Shown here: positions 6,690 to 9,564 of the stretch, one piece after another
Layout of the letters: every line of letters starts with the position of its first letter
Numbering within the stretch: position 1 is the stretch's first letter
Source: Methanomethylovorans sp.
GTDB lineage: Archaea; Halobacteriota; Methanosarcinia; Methanosarcinales; Methanosarcinaceae
Direction of reading: 5' to 3'
DNA: 9,564 nucleotides
NCBI GenBank assembly: GCA_020854785.1
Contig: JAHFZE010000248.1
Coordinates: forward strand, 1-9,564
Translations under genes and position numbers: made by a program
The notes under the pieces: model-generated
Told to the model about the DNA's origin: nothing
Seen by the model: only the letters and a program-made list of their open reading frames with translations
The model's database searches: none

Positions 6690-7646
6690 TTATGCCAGTC
6701 CTTTTGCAAATGCATTAGAAACCCTATCCAGGTTATCTATATAATCCTTTGCAAGTGGGTCTATCTCCACTACTTCTCCATCTATCTGCCGGGCAATGGT
6801 CTGGGCACTTGATGTACTGAACCCTTTCTGTACGAAGATGACTTTTATTCCTTTTTCTTTTGCTTCGTCAATGAGTTTCTGCATATCCTGTGCGCTTGGC
6901 TCCTTTCCTTCTACTTCTATCGAGATCTCATGTAATCCATAGTCATCTGCAAGATATCCCCATGCAGGATGATATACAATGAAACTGGTTCCTTCTTTTC
7001 CGGCAAGCACGGCTTTCAGTTTTGCATCCGCTTCATCGAGTTTGGCGATGTAAGCATCATAGTTCTGTTTGTATGTATCTTCATTCTCAGGGTCAACGGC
7101 CACAAGTCCATCGTATATGTTCTTGACCATTATCTTTGCTTCCTGAGGTGAAGTCCAGACATGCGGATCAAGGCCGATGTGTTCATGTTCTTTTTCGATG
7201 TGCTCCTCTGACTTGTTCTCTGCTTCTTCATGATCATGTTCTTCTTCGTGTTCATGTTCTCCCATGATCCTGAGCTGAATACCTTTGGAAGAGTTAACTA
7301 AATACATATCTGGATTCACGGACAGCAGTTTGTCCATCCATACGAGTTCAAAGTCCACACCAGAACCCACTTTCACATAGACCTCTGCTTCGCTGAGATC
7401 CTTGAGTTGGCTTGGAGTGGGTTCGTACGTATGGGCGCTTGCGCCAGCAGGGATCATTACCACCGTGCGAACTTTGTCTCCTCCGATATGTTCCACGAAT
7501 TCTGCCTGTGGAAGGATGCTCACGGCAACTATCAGTTTATCAGCCGAAGTTTCTGTATTCATGTTCTGTGTTTTCTCTGTGCAACCGCTAAACAGCAATA
7601 TGGTACATATTGCAACCATTGCTAATGCTTTTATCACTTTGTTCAT
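6690..7646 (-). CDS. znuA: Zinc/manganese ABC transporter, metal-binding lipoprotein (ZnuA-like)
   Basis: The extracytoplasmic receptor that captures the metal ion and hands it to the permease. The 318 residues begin with a signal peptide ending LLFSGC, a lipobox-like site with C22 as the probable lipid anchor. The cluster A-I metal ligands are all in place: H72 (GASAHTYEPTPSQ), H162 (GLDPHVWTSP), H226 (VYHPAWGYLADDYGL) and D296 (EIDPLA). Between the first two lies an acidic, histidine-rich loop (130-156) with seven histidines, a feature of zinc-specific ZnuA proteins and rare in manganese-specific relatives, so zinc is the better guess. The length is usual. The start has GAGGTG at 7651-7656, four bases before the ATG. 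Transcription probably begins just upstream at a TATA-like box inside an inverted repeat, and may also read through from the regulator gene 90 bases away. Confidence 0.95.
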   Translation of the reverse strand: MNKVIKALAMVAICTILLFSGCTEKTQNMNTETSADKLIVAVSILPQAEFVEHIGGDKVRTVVMIPAGASAHTYEPTPSQLKDLSEAEVYVKVGSGVDFELVWMDKLLSVNPDMYLVNSSKGIQLRIMGEHEHEEEHDHEEAENKSEEHIEKEHEHIGLDPHVWTSPQEAKIMVKNIYDGLVAVDPENEDTYKQNYDAYIAKLDEADAKLKAVLAGKEGTSFIVYHPAWGYLADDYGLHEISIEVEGKEPSAQDMQKLIDEAKEKGIKVIFVQKGFSTSSAQTIARQIDGEVVEIDPLAKDYIDNLDRVSNAFAKGLA

Positions 7647-7686
7647 GCTCCACCTCTAATTTCTGTATTATTTATGTTCTATTAAC

Positions 7687-7710
7687 CCAAACAATTTGGA
7701 TATATGCCAA
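7687..7710 (-). promoter_or_regulatory. Candidate znuA promoter overlapped by inverted repeats (possible metal operator)
   Basis: On the minus strand CATATATCC (7698-7706) is a TATA-like box that would start transcription near 7677, giving a leader of about 30 bases with the GAGGTG site. On the plus strand CCAAA (7687-7691) and TTTGG (7695-7699) form an inverted repeat with a three-base spacer. The same TTGG (7696-7699) pairs with CCAA (7707-7710) across ATATATG. The repeats cover the TATA-like box, as expected of a repressor site. Binding by the neighbouring regulator is inference. Confidence 0.42.
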
Positions 7711-7736
7711 CTTTAAACGATAAAAAATTATGTTCT

Positions 7737-8168
7737 TTATGAATGATCTCCGAGTCTGCATGAGCCATGGGGTATTTTCCCACAGACGCTTACAGTAGGA
7801 TGGCCCATTGAAGCACAAATCTTCTCTATAGCATCTTTTGAAACATATGCTTCGAACCTGGACACCTCATGGCAGGATTCTTCAGCAGAGAGGCCATAAT
7901 GTGTTAAAAGAAGGCTCAGGATGTTATGCCTGTGGATGAGGAACTGTGCATATTCTTTACCCTTTTCTGTCAGCCGTACTCCTCTGTAAGGCACATGGTC
8001 CACATAGCCCTGAGAGGCAAGGTCTGCAAGGGTCTTTGTTGTCGTGGATGGGTCCACATTGAGTTCGGATGATATGTCAGTCGTACGCACGGTTTCTTCT
8101 TTTTTGAGAAGGAACTTAAGGTAATCGACTTTTCGCGGGGATACTTCCAGTCCGGTAAACGATTCCAT
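7737..8168 (-). CDS. DtxR/MntR family metal-dependent transcriptional regulator (short start preferred)
   Basis: A predicted DNA-binding repressor that would sense metal and control the znu genes. From the ATG at 8168 it has 143 residues. The winged helix-turn-helix lies at about 12-75 (SPRKVDYLKFLL, then TTDISSELNVDPSTTTKTLADLASQGYV and YRGVRLTEKG), followed by the helical dimerisation domain (RHNILSLLLTHYGLSAEESCHEVSRFEAYVS). There is no SH3-like third domain, as in MntR. The frame stays open to an ATG at 8282, but those 38 extra residues match nothing in the family and read through a palindrome and promoter-like DNA, so I prefer 8168. That start has no ribosome binding site and may be leaderless, since a TATA-like CTTAAATAAA lies about 25 bases upstream. 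Several usual metal ligands are replaced, and the C-terminus (CGKIPHGSCRLGDH) is rich in Cys and His. It lies 90 bases upstream of znuA on the same strand. Confidence 0.85.
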   Translation of the reverse strand: MESFTGLEVSPRKVDYLKFLLKKEETVRTTDISSELNVDPSTTTKTLADLASQGYVDHVPYRGVRLTEKGKEYAQFLIHRHNILSLLLTHYGLSAEESCHEVSRFEAYVSKDAIEKICASMGHPTVSVCGKIPHGSCRLGDHS

Positions 8169-8202
8169 GAATTCATGTAGTAAATAAGGTTTATTTAAGT
8201 TT

Positions 8203-8219
8203 TTTGATATTATATCAAA
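8203..8219. promoter_or_regulatory. 17-base palindrome upstream of the regulator gene (possible autoregulatory operator)
   Basis: TTTGATAT T ATATCAAA is a perfect 8-base inverted repeat around one base. It sits 35 bases upstream of the preferred regulator start (8168), next to or overlapping the TATA-like elements. Position and symmetry suit a dimeric winged-helix repressor. A/T-rich DNA yields such palindromes by chance fairly easily, so function is inference. Confidence 0.42.
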
Positions 8220-8243
8220 TTCATAGTTTATATTTAGTATATA

Positions 8244-8270
8244 TCCCAAATCTGTGTCAAAGATATGGGA
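8244..8270. repeat. Imperfect inverted repeat in the regulator/MBL intergenic region
   Basis: TCCCAAATC (8244-8252) and GATATGGGA (8262-8270) pair at eight of nine positions across a nine-base spacer. The repeat lies between the regulator (preferred start) and the divergent MBL-rhodanese gene. It could be an operator for either. G/C pairs at its outer ends make it less likely to be chance than the A/T-only palindromes nearby. Confidence 0.4.
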
Positions 8271-8285
8271 CACTTTAAGCATAAC

Positions 8286-8346
8286 ATAAATTTATCAGTC
8301 ATTTATTTGTAGATTACAAAATAACAAATATAGAGGATGGGAGTGA
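8286..8346 (+). promoter_or_regulatory. Candidate promoter and ribosome binding site of the MBL-rhodanese gene
   Basis: ATAAATTTAT (8286-8295) is TATA-like and, with a start about 25 bases on, would give a leader of some 35 bases. GGGAGTGA at 8339-8346 precedes the ATG at 8352 at suitable spacing and fixes that start. The TATA-like element is itself palindromic, so direction cannot be told from it alone. Confidence 0.38.
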
Positions 8347-8351
8347 ATTAA

Positions 8352-9564
8352 ATGATAATACAACAGTTCTTTACAAAAAAGATTGCTCATAGTTCCTATT
8401 TTTTAGGTGGGGACAAAGAATGTGCCATAATAGACCCACGCCGTGATGCTGATATATATATTGATGTTGCCCGGGAGATGGGTGCAAGGATAACATACAT
8501 ACTCGAAACCCATCTGCATGCCGATTTCATCTCAGGGCACATGGATCTCGCAGAGAGGACCGGAGCCACTATATGCGGTCCCAGGTCTGCAAACTTCAAC
8601 TTTGACCATGTACCTCTCGCGGAAGGGGATTCTTTTAAGATGGAAGATATGGCCATACAGGTGCTTGAAACCCCCGGACACACTCCTGAGCATATTTCTT
8701 ATGTGGTGACTGACATGTCCAGGGGAGATGACGCTGTAGCATTGTTCTGCGGAGATACTCTCTTTGTGGGGGATGTAGGCCGTCCAGATCTGTTTCCCGG
8801 AAGGGCGGAGGAGCTTGCTTCCAAACTCTATGACAGTCTCCACGGGAAAATCATGAGATTGCCCGATACCTGTGAAGTTTATCCTGCCCATGGTGCAGGT
8901 TCTCTCTGTGGCAGAGCAATGGCAGCAAAGAGAACAAGCACTATAGGATACGAAAAGAAATTCAACTATGCACTGAAAATAAGTGATCGCAGGAAATTCA
9001 TAGACTCTCTTACCCATGGGATGCCCGATGCCCCCGATCATTTCCGCAGGTGTACGGATATCAATCGGCAGGGCCCTGTAAAGGTTATCGATCTGCCTTC
9101 TCTTGAAGATCTTGAGCCTCCTGTTTTCTCCTCTCTCTCAGCTGATCACGATTTTCTGGTGCTGGATGTACGTAACTTTGAGGCATTTGGGGGACAACAT
9201 GTTCTAGGGGCTTACAGCATTGATATTAACGGTAATTTCCCAACCTTTGCAGGTTGGCTGCTTCCCCCTGAAAAAGATATACTCCTGGTAAGCGAAGGGT
9301 ATGGGCAGGCTGCTGAGGCTTCCAGACAGCTGCACAGGGTGGGACTTGACAGAGTTCATGGGTATTTAGCTGGTGGTATGTATGCCTGGGTCACTGCCGG
9401 TTATCCTACAGCACATGTACCTCAGTTGTCTTCTCATGAATTAAATCGGCGGGTGAAACAAGGCAAGAGAGCGGTCCTTGTGGATGTTAGGGCATCAAGT
9501 GAATACGAAAATTTCCATATTCAGAATGCTATCAATATTCCTGTGTCTGAGTTGAGAGAAAGAT
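8352..9564 (+). CDS. MBL-fold persulfide dioxygenase-like protein fused to rhodanese domains (CstB-like; C-terminus cut by window end)
   Basis: The 404 visible residues form an MBL-fold domain (about 1-245) followed by two rhodanese-type domains. Metal ligands of the ETHE1/persulfide dioxygenase type are present: H54, H56 and D58 in THLHADFISGH, H110 in TPGHTPEH, D135 in CGDTLFVGDVGRPD, and H180 in YPAHG. F59 replaces the second-metal histidine of the classic HxHxDH motif, consistent with a mononuclear iron enzyme rather than a two-zinc hydrolase. The first rhodanese domain (about 260-355) has LDVR and AGGMYAW but SEGYG where the catalytic Cys loop should be, so it is probably inactive. The second begins at VLVDVRASSEYENFHIQNAINIP and runs off the window; its cysteine is not seen. 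This layout matches CstB of sulfide-detoxification operons, which handles low-molecular-weight persulfides. It diverges from the metal regulator. The oxygen-dependent reaction is doubtful in a methanogen. Confidence 0.9.
   Translation, partial: MIIQQFFTKKIAHSSYFLGGDKECAIIDPRRDADIYIDVAREMGARITYILETHLHADFISGHMDLAERTGATICGPRSANFNFDHVPLAEGDSFKMEDMAIQVLETPGHTPEHISYVVTDMSRGDDAVALFCGDTLFVGDVGRPDLFPGRAEELASKLYDSLHGKIMRLPDTCEVYPAHGAGSLCGRAMAAKRTSTIGYEKKFNYALKISDRRKFIDSLTHGMPDAPDHFRRCTDINRQGPVKVIDLPSLEDLEPPVFSSLSADHDFLVLDVRNFEAFGGQHVLGAYSIDINGNFPTFAGWLLPPEKDILLVSEGYGQAAEASRQLHRVGLDRVHGYLAGGMYAWVTAGYPTAHVPQLSSHELNRRVKQGKRAVLVDVRASSEYENFHIQNAINIPVSELRER

Noticed and set aside
8282..8286. ATG at 8282 as start of the regulator
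   Set aside because: No ribosome binding site, 38 extra residues unlike DtxR proteins, and the extension spans two dyad elements. The ATG at 8168 fits the family N-terminus.
8532..9041. A 169-codon minus-strand frame
   Set aside because: It is antisense to the clearly real MBL-rhodanese gene, whose motifs and ribosome binding site are convincing.

Overview
The window looks like chromosomal DNA of a methanogenic archaeon, most likely of the Methanosarcinaceae (Methanolobus or Methanomethylovorans type). This is inference. It rests on A/T-rich spacers with archaeal TATA-like boxes, GGAGG-type ribosome binding sites, frequent AGA/AGG and ATA codons, and a lemA/DUF2207 pair, SMR exporter and znu-type cluster of the kind found in these genomes. 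No tRNA, rRNA, CRISPR array, insertion sequence or integrase is visible.

Left part (1-1777). A major facilitator transporter reads leftward off the window edge. Diverging from it are two rightward genes that are both broken: a methylated-DNA--protein cysteine methyltransferase with one frameshift, and a PPOX/NimA-type flavin-binding protein with three. All four lesions look like the loss of one base from a short homopolymer. The protein can be recovered across every break, so either the locus began to decay very recently or the assembly is wrong here.

Middle (1952-5092). A leftward two-gene unit encodes a DUF2207 membrane protein with a glycine-rich tail, followed 21 bases later by LemA. A 444-base spacer separates it from a rightward small multidrug resistance (SMR) exporter.

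Right-middle (5112-8168). A leftward metal-uptake cluster runs in the order regulator, znuA (lipoprotein with a histidine-rich loop), znuC (ATPase), znuB (permease). The binding protein would capture Zn2+ (or Mn2+) outside the cell, the permease carry it through the membrane and the ATPase power transport. The DtxR/MntR-type regulator is the obvious controller, but it lacks several canonical metal ligands. Inverted repeats overlap the likely promoters of both the regulator and znuA.

Right edge (8352-9564). Diverging from the regulator is a large gene, cut by the window end, for a metallo-beta-lactamase-fold protein fused to rhodanese domains. It resembles CstB-type persulfide dioxygenase/sulfurtransferase fusions. 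Its first rhodanese domain has no catalytic cysteine.

No wholly new system is evident. The most useful leads are the clustered single-base lesions, the non-canonical metal regulator with its candidate operators, and the CstB-like fusion in what appears to be an anaerobe.
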